Source: Methanocorpusculum sp. (GTDB lineage: Archaea; Halobacteriota; Methanomicrobia; Methanomicrobiales; Methanocorpusculaceae). From it: a DNA stretch of 15,668 nucleotides. Both the position numbers and the translations under genes were made by a program. This document shows, piece by piece, positions 1 to 7,498 of this stretch; positions within the stretch are counted from its first letter, which is position 1; each line of letters starts with the position of its first letter. Location: NCBI GenBank assembly GCA_029987045.1, contig DALTWN010000006.1, positions 1 through 15,668 of the forward strand. Reading direction: 5' to 3'. The notes below the pieces were generated by a model, which did not search any database, was not told the origin of the DNA, and saw only the letters and a program-made list of their open reading frames with translations.

Positions 1-48
1 GGATTTGATACATTTACTACCTTTGAAGAGGATTTAATATTAGCATGA
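1..48 (+). CDS. C-terminal end of an unidentified upstream gene (partial)
   Basis: Frame 1 is open from the window edge and reads GFDTFTTFEEDLILA before a TGA at 46-48. The TGA overlaps the ATG of map as ATGA, a typical translational-coupling junction in archaeal operons. The other two forward frames hit stops within these bases. Fifteen residues are too few to identify a family. The call rests on the open frame and the ATGA overlap, so this could also be untranslated leader. Confidence 0.5.
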   Translation, partial: GFDTFTTFEEDLILA

Positions 49-920
49 ACGATACAGAGTTCGATTACTATAAAGAAGCAGGAAAGATTGCTCATGATGT
101 TCTGCATTCCTGCGCAGCAGAAATCAAACCGGGCGTCCTGCACAGCACGATCTTCGAGATGGTTCTCGACAAGATCGAGGCTGCCGGCGTAAACCCGTCA
201 TTCCCGCCGAACATCTCAATAAACGAATGTGCCGCACACGATACCCCGTCACCAGTCGATGACCGTGTTTTCCTAGAAGGAGACCTGGTCAAGCTCGATA
301 TCGGCACACATGTAGAAGGCTATATCGCAGATACTGCGGTGACCGTCGACCTTGGCGACCATAAGGGCCTCTGCGACGCATCCTACAACGCACTCGAAGC
401 TGCAATCAAGCTGGTCAAACCGGAACTTGTGGTTTCTGAAATCGGAAAAGCAGTCGAAGAGACAATAACTTCATACGGATACCGGCCGATCGTCAATCTC
501 ACTGGACATGCTCTCGGACGCTACAGTCTTCACCACGGTCTTTCCATTCCGAACACCGGCGCATTCGGCAACGCTGTTCTTCGTCTCGATGACGCAATCG
601 CAATCGAACCGTTCGCAACATCAGGGTCCGGCATGGTCCATGAAGGCACCAGAGGAGAAATCTATCAGGTCGTTGGAGATTCACCCGTACGTTCGCCTAC
701 TGCACGCAAGATCATGAAACGGGCAGAAATCATGCAGGGACTGCCGTTCTCGCGTAAATGGCTGAACATCCCGAAAGCGGAACTTGCCATCCCCACGCTG
801 ATTCGCCAGGGCGATCTCTATGAATACCACACGCTTTCCGATATTCCCGGCAGCTTTGTAGCACAATTTGAACACACGGTCATCGTAACAGAAGATGGTC
901 CGTTCGTCACTACCAAATAA
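45..920 (+). CDS. map: Methionine aminopeptidase, type II (archaeal)
   Basis: Cytosolic metalloprotease that removes the initiator methionine from nascent proteins. The 291-residue protein has the complete pita-bread-fold metal site: D85 and D96 (in KLDIGTHVEGYIADTAV), H155 (LTGHALGRY), E188 (AIEPFAT) and E276 (FEHTVIV). H65 in NECAAHDTP and the HH at 163-164 match the substrate-binding histidines of the family. The roughly 60-residue stretch between the histidine/glutamate core and the last glutamate is the alpha-helical insert that separates type II from type I enzymes. Length is normal for archaea. The start ATG follows GAAGAGGA at 25-32 and overlaps the stop of the preceding frame by 4 nt. 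The next gene begins 2 nt after its stop, so the two are probably cotranscribed. Confidence 0.97.
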   Translation: MNDTEFDYYKEAGKIAHDVLHSCAAEIKPGVLHSTIFEMVLDKIEAAGVNPSFPPNISINECAAHDTPSPVDDRVFLEGDLVKLDIGTHVEGYIADTAVTVDLGDHKGLCDASYNALEAAIKLVKPELVVSEIGKAVEETITSYGYRPIVNLTGHALGRYSLHHGLSIPNTGAFGNAVLRLDDAIAIEPFATSGSGMVHEGTRGEIYQVVGDSPVRSPTARKIMKRAEIMQGLPFSRKWLNIPKAELAIPTLIRQGDLYEYHTLSDIPGSFVAQFEHTVIVTEDGPFVTTK

Positions 921-922
921 CA

Positions 923-2530
923 ATGGCTTTGAAAATCCCCGATAAACTGAAACCATTCCTGCGCGTAGAAGTTATTCTTCTCCTCATACTGATTCTTGCA
1001 ATCGCCCTGCGGTTCATGTTTCTTGACCTGAAACTGTTCCACCACGACGAAGCAATTCATGCCTGGTTCTCCTATATCCTCATGTCAACGAATCACTACA
1101 CCTATGATCCGGTATATCACGGACCATTCCTCTATTACGTGACTGCAGGAATGTTTTCACTCTTCGGGGCAACTGATTTCGTTGGCAGAATCGTACCATG
1201 TCTCTTCGGATGCGGTCTGATCCCTCTTCTCTACTGGATCTACCGCATGGACTTCATCAATAAGAAGGTCGTTTGCCTGGCTTCACTGTTCATTGCAATT
1301 TCACCATGCATGCTTTACTTCTCTCGCTTCCTGCGCAACGATGTATTCATCATCTTCTTTTCATTATTGATGATCGCTGCCATGCTCGCGTGGATGACGA
1401 GAAAGAAATGGTACTGGCTTGTACTTGCCGGTATTGCAGCAGGACTTGGACTCTGCTGCAAGGAAAACATGCCGATTATCATTGCAACGTTCGCGGCATT
1501 CTTCATCTACCTTCTCTGGACGAAGAAATTCACCCTGCCGAAGAACTGGTGGAAACATCTGCTCATAGCATTCGGCGTATTCTTGCTTGTCGTATTCACC
1601 TTCTATTCCTCATTCTGGCAGCATCCGGAAATGCTCCTGCAGGCAGGTCAGGCTGCCATCGAACACTGGTTCTCGGTTCAGAAAGATCAGCCTCTCGGCG
1701 GACCGGCGGTCTATTACATCGGCACCCTGATTCTCTACGAAATATCGCTGTTTGCCCTTGCTATCTGGGGAATCATCAGACATTTCAGACCGCCAAAAGC
1801 GGAACAGACAGAAGATACCCGATTCAAAAACCTCTTTGTACGTCCGGCAGAACCGCGAAAGATCAATCGCGAACGTGAATTTATTCTCTTCGCTATCGTC
1901 TGGTTCATAACCTCCATGATAGTCTATGCGGTAATCGGTGAGAAAGTACCCTGGCTGATTCTGCACCAGCTTCTCCCTATGATCATTGTTGCCGCATACG
2001 GTCTCTCCGTTCTCAAACCGAAACGAGTCTTTGTCATCGGAGCATGCGCAATCATCTACCTCTGCATTGTTTCCGGATGTACGGTCTACAACCCCTGCGA
2101 TCTCTGCGGACCGATCGCCCAGGTCCAGAACTCCGAAGACCTGCGCCCGCTGCTTGACGCCATGGAGGAAGCAGACAGCGTTGCGATCGTCTCCATCCCC
2201 GGCACCGACGGGTCGGCAATTGGCTGGCCATTTACCTGGTATTTTGCCAAAGAACCGAACAAGATATATTATTACAATGTGCTGAATCCGCCGGAATACA
2301 TGGAAAACTGCGGATACGACCTCATAATAACCCATGATCTCGAAAGTTACGAGAACTTGAGCGGATATGAGAAATGGACGCAGAAAAAGCATTACTGGTT
2401 CGATGCGATAAATACCGGAGGCAGCGGTATCGGAGCCGTATGGAACTGGCTGAAATATTATTTCACCAGAATCGGTGAAACCGCATCTCTCAACATAACG
2501 GTCTTCAAGAAGATCGGAGCGGATTTCTAA
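923..2530 (+). CDS. Agl23-like (TIGR03663) polytopic membrane protein, GT39/PMT-like
   Basis: A 535-residue polytopic membrane protein resembling the TIGR03663 family (flippase activity-associated Agl23), related to GT39/PMT glycosyltransferases and linked in archaea to N-glycosylation. Visible family hallmarks: an N-terminal membrane helix (about 15-34), then FHHDEAIHAWFS with the PMT-like acidic pair D42-E43 at the outer face, VYHGPFLYY (64-72), SRFLRND (134-140), KEN (180-182) and GEKVPWL (339-345). Hydrophobic segments continue to about residue 385. The C-terminal 150 residues are soluble and probably extracellular, beginning after a cysteine-containing patch (C386, C392, C395). It starts 2 nt after map with no clear Shine-Dalgarno motif beyond what lies inside the map end, which suggests translational coupling. 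The exact sugar donor or acceptor cannot be read from the sequence. Confidence 0.85.
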   Translation: MALKIPDKLKPFLRVEVILLLILILAIALRFMFLDLKLFHHDEAIHAWFSYILMSTNHYTYDPVYHGPFLYYVTAGMFSLFGATDFVGRIVPCLFGCGLIPLLYWIYRMDFINKKVVCLASLFIAISPCMLYFSRFLRNDVFIIFFSLLMIAAMLAWMTRKKWYWLVLAGIAAGLGLCCKENMPIIIATFAAFFIYLLWTKKFTLPKNWWKHLLIAFGVFLLVVFTFYSSFWQHPEMLLQAGQAAIEHWFSVQKDQPLGGPAVYYIGTLILYEISLFALAIWGIIRHFRPPKAEQTEDTRFKNLFVRPAEPRKINREREFILFAIVWFITSMIVYAVIGEKVPWLILHQLLPMIIVAAYGLSVLKPKRVFVIGACAIIYLCIVSGCTVYNPCDLCGPIAQVQNSEDLRPLLDAMEEADSVAIVSIPGTDGSAIGWPFTWYFAKEPNKIYYYNVLNPPEYMENCGYDLIITHDLESYENLSGYEKWTQKKHYWFDAINTGGSGIGAVWNWLKYYFTRIGETASLNITVFKKIGADF

Positions 2531-2587
2531 CCGGAACCCGCCCCATTATTTTTTCCGCGTAAAAATAGATTTTAAAAAATCAAAAAA
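2531..2587. terminator. Bidirectional T-tract termination region between convergent genes
   Basis: The 57-bp gap between the convergent Agl23-like and isomerase genes carries a T6 on the plus strand (2549-2554). Read from the minus strand it carries T6 (2587-2582) and T6 (2579-2574), followed by T5 (2565-2561), starting immediately after the isomerase stop. Archaeal RNA polymerase terminates at U-rich tracts without needing a hairpin, so each gene has a plausible terminator here. Confidence 0.65.
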
Positions 2588-3313
2588 TTAGAGTTCTATT
2601 TTCTCTGAACAAAACCGTCCGACTGCATCTGTGAATAATTCCGGATGGTTCATTACATCCAGCGTATCGGACGTTCCGACCATTTCGTAGAGAGTACGTC
2701 CACGTAGCAGACCGAGTTCCGGAATGGCTGCCGGCAACAGGGTGTGAATCGGAATCGGATCGCCGTACAACGGATTCGGCACCCATCCTTCCTTTTTCAT
2801 GTAATAGTATGCAGCACCGTGCATCTCATTGATTTCCCCATATTCACTCTGGAAATCAGTAGATACGAGATTCGCCATGATCAAATCCTCGCGTCCAGGA
2901 TTGATCGTAACATGTCCATAACCGGATGGAATCAGCACGACATCTCCTGCACGTGCAGCAACGACAATCACATCGGTGTGATCACGGCGCTGCAACAGGT
3001 AATACGCATATCCCGAAAGGACTTCATAGACTTCCGGATATGCGACTCCCGCTTCATTCTGCGGGTGATAATGTCCTTTTGTCTTGGTATATTCTCCATT
3101 GAGAACACCTGCCGGTATTCTCGTGATGTCGTAACGGAGATGATGACGCTGCAGCCATTCATGGTCTCCATGAGTCTTATAGAGATCGCGATACATGTAG
3201 TACAGCGGTGTATCGGGATTCAGACCCGATGGACGCACAGCCAATACATTTTCCATATCTCCCACGGTACGGACGGACGGGTCGGGCAGTCCGGTCGGCC
3301 ATATTTTATTCAT
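2588..3313 (-). CDS. Glucose-6-phosphate isomerase, archaeal cupin type
   Basis: Metal-dependent cupin isomerase interconverting glucose-6-phosphate and fructose-6-phosphate in archaeal sugar metabolism; unrelated to the bacterial/eukaryotic enzyme. The 241-residue protein shows the cupin metal ligands H81 and H83 (TKGHYHPQ), E94 (PEVYEVLSG) and H134 (GYGHVTINPG), as well as the family's TKGHYH and PSGYGH signatures. Compared with the short thermococcal enzyme (about 190 residues) it has about four extra residues between the His pair and the Glu, and a longer C-terminus: about 60 residues following VPNPLYGDP. The ATG is 26-27 nt downstream of a TATA box (3338-3343) and has no Shine-Dalgarno sequence, consistent with a leaderless mRNA. 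It is divergent from the FKBP gene and appears monocistronic. Confidence 0.92.
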   Translation of the reverse strand: MNKIWPTGLPDPSVRTVGDMENVLAVRPSGLNPDTPLYYMYRDLYKTHGDHEWLQRHHLRYDITRIPAGVLNGEYTKTKGHYHPQNEAGVAYPEVYEVLSGYAYYLLQRRDHTDVIVVAARAGDVVLIPSGYGHVTINPGREDLIMANLVSTDFQSEYGEINEMHGAAYYYMKKEGWVPNPLYGDPIPIHTLLPAAIPELGLLRGRTLYEMVGTSDTLDVMNHPELFTDAVGRFCSEKIEL

Positions 3314-3333
3314 GCTATATCATTTAGCATTCC

Positions 3334-3344
3334 AAGTATAAAGT
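3334..3344 (-). promoter_or_regulatory. TATA box for the glucose-6-phosphate isomerase gene
   Basis: On the minus strand the sequence reads CTTTATACTTG, an archaeal TATA-like element centred about 27 nt before the isomerase ATG at 3313. Since archaeal transcription usually starts about 25 nt downstream of the TATA centre, the mRNA would begin at or next to the start codon. Confidence 0.55.
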
Positions 3345-3361
3345 GTTGTGAACATCCTAAA

Positions 3362-3371
3362 CCGTTTAATC
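3362..3371 (+). promoter_or_regulatory. Possible TATA element for the FKBP gene
   Basis: GTTTAATCTC lies about 26 nt before the chosen ATG, the spacing of a leaderless archaeal promoter. A second candidate, AGTATAAAG at 3336-3344, overlaps the divergent isomerase TATA box and would give a leader of about 28 nt. Neither is a perfect match, so the assignment is weak. Confidence 0.3.
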
Positions 3372-3392
3372 TCTCGAAACCAAATGAATGGT

Positions 3393-3839
3393 ATGGTATC
3401 GGTAACAGAACACGACACGCTTCTTCTGCACTTCCGTAGCAGACGGGAAGACGGCACTATCTTCGAGGACACAAGCGAAGGAGACCCACAGAAAGTGCGT
3501 CTCGGTGAAGGCATGATCAATCCCGCATTCGAAGAGGCATTGCTGGGAAAGGAACCAGGAGAGACCGTGACGGTCGTCCTTCCCCCGGAAAAAGCATATG
3601 GACTCCATAACAAACATCTCGTCTTCCCCATCAAACGCAAGAAACTCAATCTCGATCATGAACCGAGTGTCGGCGACATATTCTCCCTGACTATCAAAGG
3701 AATAAAAGGATCGGTAATGATCAAGGAAGTCACACCGACCAAAATTGTCGTCGATGCGAATCATCCGCTTTCCGGAGAAACAATCACGTACGAACTGACA
3801 ATCGTCGAAAATCTCGGATCTGAAAATACCGTCCAATAA
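3393..3839 (+). CDS. FKBP-type peptidyl-prolyl isomerase, SlyD-like with IF domain
   Basis: A 148-residue prolyl cis-trans isomerase and folding chaperone of the SlyD/FKBP class, with no signal peptide, so cytoplasmic. The FKBP half is visible at DTLLLHF, DGTIFEDT, GEGMINPAFEEALLGKEPGE and PPEKAYG. It is followed by the inserted IF (chaperone flap) domain (about residues 75-120), and the fold closes with VVDANHPLSGETITYELTIV, matching the VDGNHxLAG signature of SlyD. The histidine-rich tail of E. coli SlyD is absent. The frame is open upstream to a GTG at 3348, and an ATG at 3384 is an alternative start. I chose 3393 because family members start only a few residues before the first beta strand. 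No convincing Shine-Dalgarno motif precedes any of these starts. Confidence 0.9.
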   Translation: MVSVTEHDTLLLHFRSRREDGTIFEDTSEGDPQKVRLGEGMINPAFEEALLGKEPGETVTVVLPPEKAYGLHNKHLVFPIKRKKLNLDHEPSVGDIFSLTIKGIKGSVMIKEVTPTKIVVDANHPLSGETITYELTIVENLGSENTVQ

Positions 3840-3885
3840 TTCAGCAGATCATATGCGGAAATCCGGCATACCGTACGGAAATTCC

Positions 3886-3900
3886 ACCCCTTTTTTTTCA
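3886..3900 (+). terminator. T8 terminator of the FKBP gene
   Basis: A run of eight T (3891-3898) preceded by CCACCCC lies about 50 nt after the FKBP stop. It is the only strong T-tract in the gap between this gene and the convergent thioredoxin gene, and it fits archaeal intrinsic termination. Confidence 0.6.
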
Positions 3901-3904
3901 GAAA

Positions 3905-3946
3905 CCGTTTCCCGAATCTATCTGAACGCGATAATTCAGGGAACGG
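3905..3946. repeat. Inverted repeat overlapping the thioredoxin stop codon
   Basis: CCGTTTCCC at 3905-3913 is complementary to GGGAACGG at 3939-3946 with one bulged base. The inner bases GAAT (3914-3917) and ATTC (3934-3937) can also pair, leaving a loop of about 16 nt. The structure covers the TGA stop of the minus-strand thioredoxin gene at 3936-3938. It may form a 3' mRNA hairpin that stabilises or ends the minus-strand transcript, but on that strand no T-tract follows closely. Confidence 0.45.
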
Positions 3947-4292
3947 ACGGAGCGTCCGCGAATACGGCAGTCAGTACTTCACGGAACTGCTCTTCGGTCA
4001 TTGCTCCGGAGATCTGGTGAACCACCCGGCCATCTCGGACAAACAGGGTTGTCGGAATGGAAAATATGAAGAATTCCTGCGCAATACCCTGGTTTTCGTC
4101 GGTATTGCATTTGCAGAACTGAACATCGGGGAACTCGATAGAGAGCTGTTCAAAAACCGGAGCGAACCGACGGCACGGGCCGCACCATTCTGCCCAGAAA
4201 TCGACAACCGCCTTTTTTGCGGAAAGAATGACCTTGTTGAACGATGCTTCTGTCAGATGACGGATTTCCGGTGATGAAACGGGAGTTTCCAT
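3936..4292 (-). CDS. Thioredoxin
   Basis: Small thiol-disulfide oxidoreductase of 118 residues with the classical active site W36-C37-G38-P39-C40 in DFWAEWCGPCRRFAPV, and the cis-proline loop SIPT at 78-81. FWAEWCGPC and the ending strands (TTLFVRDGRVV) are textbook thioredoxin. Two further cysteines (C60, C62) sit in QFCKCNTDE, where many thioredoxins have a single residue preceding the xVD motif. There is no signal peptide, so it is cytoplasmic. AAGAGGA, which overlaps the stop codon of the preceding MBL gene, provides a Shine-Dalgarno site about 6 nt before the ATG, making this the last gene of the five-gene minus-strand operon. Its electron donor (thioredoxin reductase) is not in the window. 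Confidence 0.95.
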   Translation of the reverse strand: METPVSSPEIRHLTEASFNKVILSAKKAVVDFWAEWCGPCRRFAPVFEQLSIEFPDVQFCKCNTDENQGIAQEFFIFSIPTTLFVRDGRVVHQISGAMTEEQFREVLTAVFADAPSVP

Positions 4293-4305
4293 AGATATTT
4301 TCCTC

Positions 4306-5331
4306 TTATGTAGCAGTATATTTCAGCAATTCGGATGCCGGAACCAGATGGTCTCCTTCGACCATGGATACCGCACCATGACCGCAACAGATGAGCAGTC
4401 TGCGACCACTGGTGTGCAGTTCCGTATCAAGTTCTGCAAACAACCGGGCAAGTTCCTGGCGTTCTTTTCGTGCGATGGCACTGTCTACATTGACCGATCC
4501 GATCATCGAATCGGCGATCGAACAATAGTTCGCACGTTCCTTGGACAGGGTTGCGAAATTGATGAACGCATCGCTCGTAAAGAGCATGCCGAGCCGCGGT
4601 TCGTACAGCAGAAGCTGACCGGCAATATGTCCACCAAGACTTTCCCAGATTTCGAACTCCATGCCCGCAAACGATACACGGCCGATAATCGGAAACAGTC
4701 CGCGTGAACCTATCGGAGTAGTATCTGTTTCAATGACCGTGGACGGGACATTCATCCGCGACATGGTGTTGATCGATGTCGTATAGAACTGTTCGAGCAA
4801 CAGTTTCTGAGAGGTCGATCCATACGCACGGGTTCCCGAATCCAGGAGTGCTTTGGTAACCGGATGCATCAGCGGGGGTACCGGATAGTAGCCGGATGCA
4901 CCGCAATGGTCTGCATCGCCGTGCGTACATACGACCGATCTGATATCCTCGTATCCGCCAAGCCCAAGAGCTTTCAGCATCTTTTCACAGTCATCATGAT
5001 AGGCACCATACCCGGTATCGATCACCATTTTTCCTTCCGGCGTGGTGAATATATTGAAATTTCCTCCACCCGAAAGCTGGAACGAATAGAAGGTAATCGA
5101 ATCGGTGATCCCGATACGCTGATATTCGGACATGAAATTCTTTCCCGATGTCGCTTTCAGGTAATCACCGATACCTTTGATCAGATTCAGATAGGTTTCA
5201 GGAGTGAGTCCTTCCTGTTCCCGGATTGCAATCGATTCTTCCCCCTGACGATAATATACTTCTTTTTCTTCGGGAGAAAGCGGTGCAATATAGGCCTCAA
5301 TAGCCTTTTTGAATTCATTCGTCAGATACAT
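4306..5331 (-). CDS. MBL-fold metallohydrolase
   Basis: A 341-residue metallo-beta-lactamase-fold protein. The metal site is complete: THGDADHCG gives H137, D139, D141 and H142; LGGHIAGQ gives H235; TSDAFIN gives D254; and ICCGHGA gives H318. About 85 residues precede the fold and look helical (NEFKKAIEAYIAPLSPEEKE), an extension not needed for the core. The substrate cannot be inferred, since the fold covers glyoxalase II, persulfide dioxygenases, flavodiiron proteins and others. No flavodoxin or rhodanese domain is attached. The frame is open to 5499, but the first 56 residues would lie inside nnr and are arginine/cysteine-rich shadow. The ATG at 5331 lies 5 nt after the nnr stop with GGAAG upstream, so I use it. 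Confidence 0.88.
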   Translation of the reverse strand: MYLTNEFKKAIEAYIAPLSPEEKEVYYRQGEESIAIREQEGLTPETYLNLIKGIGDYLKATSGKNFMSEYQRIGITDSITFYSFQLSGGGNFNIFTTPEGKMVIDTGYGAYHDDCEKMLKALGLGGYEDIRSVVCTHGDADHCGASGYYPVPPLMHPVTKALLDSGTRAYGSTSQKLLLEQFYTTSINTMSRMNVPSTVIETDTTPIGSRGLFPIIGRVSFAGMEFEIWESLGGHIAGQLLLYEPRLGMLFTSDAFINFATLSKERANYCSIADSMIGSVNVDSAIARKERQELARLFAELDTELHTSGRRLLICCGHGAVSMVEGDHLVPASELLKYTAT

Positions 5332-5336
5332 TGCTC

Positions 5337-6719
5337 TTATCGCTTCCACAAAGCACTTCCAATTCCCTGAAGCAGATCGGAGGCGGTCATACCATCGCCC
5401 ATAACTTCCGCAACAAGTTCTCCGCCTTTTCCTGCGGCATATGCCGCGGCACAGGCTGCCGCCATCGGATTCTTCAACCTGCAGAAAATACCGCCGCATA
5501 ATCCGGCAAGAACATCTCCGGTACCGCCGACGGTCATTGCTGCATCACCGGAACAGTTGAACTTGACTTTCGTTCCGTCCGAGATGATGTCATATTTCCC
5601 TTTCAGTAGAATCGTTCCGCCTGCCCGTTCTGCAGCCTTACTGACAGTCCGTGCCTGGTTCGCCATGGTTTCCGTCGGATCCGGGGCAAATCCGAATACA
5701 CGGCTGAATTCACCTGCATGAGGCGTATAAATCGTAGCAATCTTTGCTTTCGGCAGCGGAGCCCGCAGTGCATCGGCATCTACCACTGCATAGTTCGCGG
5801 CGGATACTGCATATCTAACAGCATCCAGCGATTCTGCATCATCTCCAAGACCGGGACCTGCCACGACAACATCCACCTCGGCTGCAAGCGATACGAGTTT
5901 GCGGATATGGTCACTGCCGATCCTGTCTCCCGGCAATCGTTCCAGAATGACATCCGGAGCGAATCCATCGACCGGAGATGCCAGACGGACAATATCCGCT
6001 CCGCCGCGAAGTGCGGCTTCTGCAGCCAGGAACGGAGCTCCCTGATAGGGGCCTCCGCCGATTACCAGGACTTTTCCACCCGCTCCCTTGTGAGCTGCAG
6101 AAGATTTGCGCTTGAGTTCCAGAAGGTCGCCCGGACCGCAGCAGACTTCCGCCGCAAGCGGGATGCCGATAGATACGACTTCCGAATTCGCAACTTTCGC
6201 CGCATGGAACGCGATTATACGGTCTGCCCGTGCTCCGGGAGTCGGAACATCACAGGCAATGACAGTGGCAGAAGATGCATTGATCCGCTCAACAGCGGCC
6301 GCATAGATATCAGAGAGCGGTTTCCGTGCCCCGGTTCCAAGCAGACAGTCGATGATATAATCGGTATCGAATACCTCCGGCAGATCCGCGATACGGTCGA
6401 CGGTTACGACGAATGCAGATGTCTGCTTCAATGCGGCAAGCGCCGCTTCTGCCTCCGGCGTCTTTGCACCAAAGGATAAGACATAGACATTGAGTTCTTC
6501 TGCAAGATGGCGTGCTGCAACATACCCGTCTCCGCCATTGTTTCCCGGACCGCAGAGGAAAAGCACTGCATGCGGGAGTTCCAGGCGAATCGCATTCGCA
6601 AGCTGAACTCCGGCGGCTTCCATCCGTTCCCGCGGCGTAACACCATACTCGTCGGCATTCCGATCGATTGCACGCATCTCTTCAGTCGAGATGATGCCGC
6701 GAGATGCGAAGATACGCAT
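5337..6719 (-). CDS. nnr: Bifunctional NAD(P)H-hydrate epimerase / ADP-dependent NAD(P)H-hydrate dehydratase
   Basis: Metabolite-repair enzyme (460 residues) that epimerises and dehydrates damaged NAD(P)H hydrates, cytoplasmic. The N-terminal YjeF_N/epimerase domain (about 1-210) shows CGPGNNGGDGYVAARHL and DCLLGTG. The C-terminal ribokinase-like dehydratase domain (about 225-455) shows GGKVLVIGGG, VAGPGLG, VDADAL, YTPHAGEFSRVFG, LLKGKYD and MTVGGTGDVLAG, the last being the ADP/catalytic loop. In the epimerase domain the usual DIPSGLDADTG stretch is replaced by CDVPTPGARADRIIAFH, shorter and lacking the SGL-ADTG part, though the Asp is kept. I chose the ATG at 6719, 19 nt after the preceding CpXC stop; a longer frame to 6791 would overlap that gene by about 50 nt. 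It lies in a five-gene operon with zinc-ribbon, MBL and thioredoxin genes. Confidence 0.93.
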   Translation of the reverse strand: MRIFASRGIISTEEMRAIDRNADEYGVTPRERMEAAGVQLANAIRLELPHAVLFLCGPGNNGGDGYVAARHLAEELNVYVLSFGAKTPEAEAALAALKQTSAFVVTVDRIADLPEVFDTDYIIDCLLGTGARKPLSDIYAAAVERINASSATVIACDVPTPGARADRIIAFHAAKVANSEVVSIGIPLAAEVCCGPGDLLELKRKSSAAHKGAGGKVLVIGGGPYQGAPFLAAEAALRGGADIVRLASPVDGFAPDVILERLPGDRIGSDHIRKLVSLAAEVDVVVAGPGLGDDAESLDAVRYAVSAANYAVVDADALRAPLPKAKIATIYTPHAGEFSRVFGFAPDPTETMANQARTVSKAAERAGGTILLKGKYDIISDGTKVKFNCSGDAAMTVGGTGDVLAGLCGGIFCRLKNPMAAACAAAYAAGKGGELVAEVMGDGMTASDLLQGIGSALWKR

Positions 6720-6738
6720 ACTTGAATCTATATCCAGC

Positions 6739-7491
6739 TCAGTTCTCACGTTTACCTCCGCAGTCATGGCCGCAGGTCTCGCAACACTCATCCGAACACA
6801 TGTCAGGATGATCCGATTCGCGTTCCGCCTTCAGACGCTCGGCAACCCACTGCTGATCGACCATTCCGCATTCATTTATCGGATAATCCCAGATGGGAGC
6901 ACCGGTAATCACACATGACTGATAGAGCGAATACGGCAGTTCCAAAATCCCCAGATATTTTTCTTCCTTGAACGCTGCAAAGAACACCTTCTTTTCTCCA
7001 TCGACTTCAGAAATCTCGGTGAACCTGAGTTCATCCGGAATCTTTTCCGCATCATCGGATTCCATCTTGGAAAGCGCAAGCATCTTGAAAAGTTCAAGTA
7101 CACGGTCATCGAGTCCCGCTTCGAAGACGAAGATCTTTTCCTTGAGTTCATTTACCGTCGTTACCAGACGCATCGTCATCGTCTGCAGAAGAACCTGATC
7201 GGCAACATCACCATCGACGCCTACTTCACGATCCGGACATTCCGGCTCCAGATAGATCAGGAATCCGCCAGCAGTTTCCTTATCCTCATAGATGAACGGA
7301 TACCCAGCAAATCCGGCAAATCCGCATTTCTCGCAGGTAAAGAGGAATATTTCGCCGGACAATACTTTTTCCCGCATATCCGGATCGACAGTGACATTGA
7401 CAGAGGGAATAACATGAATTTCCTGTTCATGCCCGCATTCTGGACAGACAATCACATCATCAACATCGGTGAAATCCTGTTCTTCTTCCAT
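6739..7491 (-). CDS. CpXC-domain zinc-ribbon protein (paralogue 1, with C-terminal Cys cluster)
   Basis: A 250-residue protein of the CpXC family, function unknown. The N-terminal zinc ribbon uses C16-P-E-C19-G and C53-E-K-C56-G, spaced as in the next gene. The middle carries TVNELKEKIFVFEAGLDDRVLEL, matching TQDDLREKIYLFRDKLDDRIVEL in the neighbour, so the two are paralogues. Unlike the neighbour, it ends in an extra Cys-rich tail with C232, C236, C237, C240 and C244 (MCSDECCETCGHDCGG), a likely second metal site. The frame is open to 7521, but the ATG at 7491 has an excellent Shine-Dalgarno (TGAGGAT) 6 nt away that overlaps the TGA stop of the upstream paralogue. It is therefore the second gene of the operon. 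Confidence 0.82.
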   Translation of the reverse strand: MEEEQDFTDVDDVIVCPECGHEQEIHVIPSVNVTVDPDMREKVLSGEIFLFTCEKCGFAGFAGYPFIYEDKETAGGFLIYLEPECPDREVGVDGDVADQVLLQTMTMRLVTTVNELKEKIFVFEAGLDDRVLELFKMLALSKMESDDAEKIPDELRFTEISEVDGEKKVFFAAFKEEKYLGILELPYSLYQSCVITGAPIWDYPINECGMVDQQWVAERLKAERESDHPDMCSDECCETCGHDCGGKREN

Positions 7492-7498
7492 TCTATCC

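Noticed and set aside
1610..2392. 260-residue minus-strand frame inside the Agl23-like gene
   Set aside because: Antisense shadow of a well-supported membrane protein; no motif and no start signal.
2744..3439. 231-residue plus-strand frame across the isomerase gene and the divergent promoter
   Set aside because: It would run through the isomerase promoter and the FKBP start in the wrong frame; no family features.
5332..5499. N-terminal extension of the MBL hydrolase up to 5499
   Set aside because: The extra 56 residues are in a different frame inside nnr, are rich in Arg/Cys and match no family; the ATG at 5331 sits properly between genes.
5718..6479. 253-residue plus-strand frame opposite nnr
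   Set aside because: Arg/Cys-rich antisense translation without domain features; nnr on the other strand is certain.
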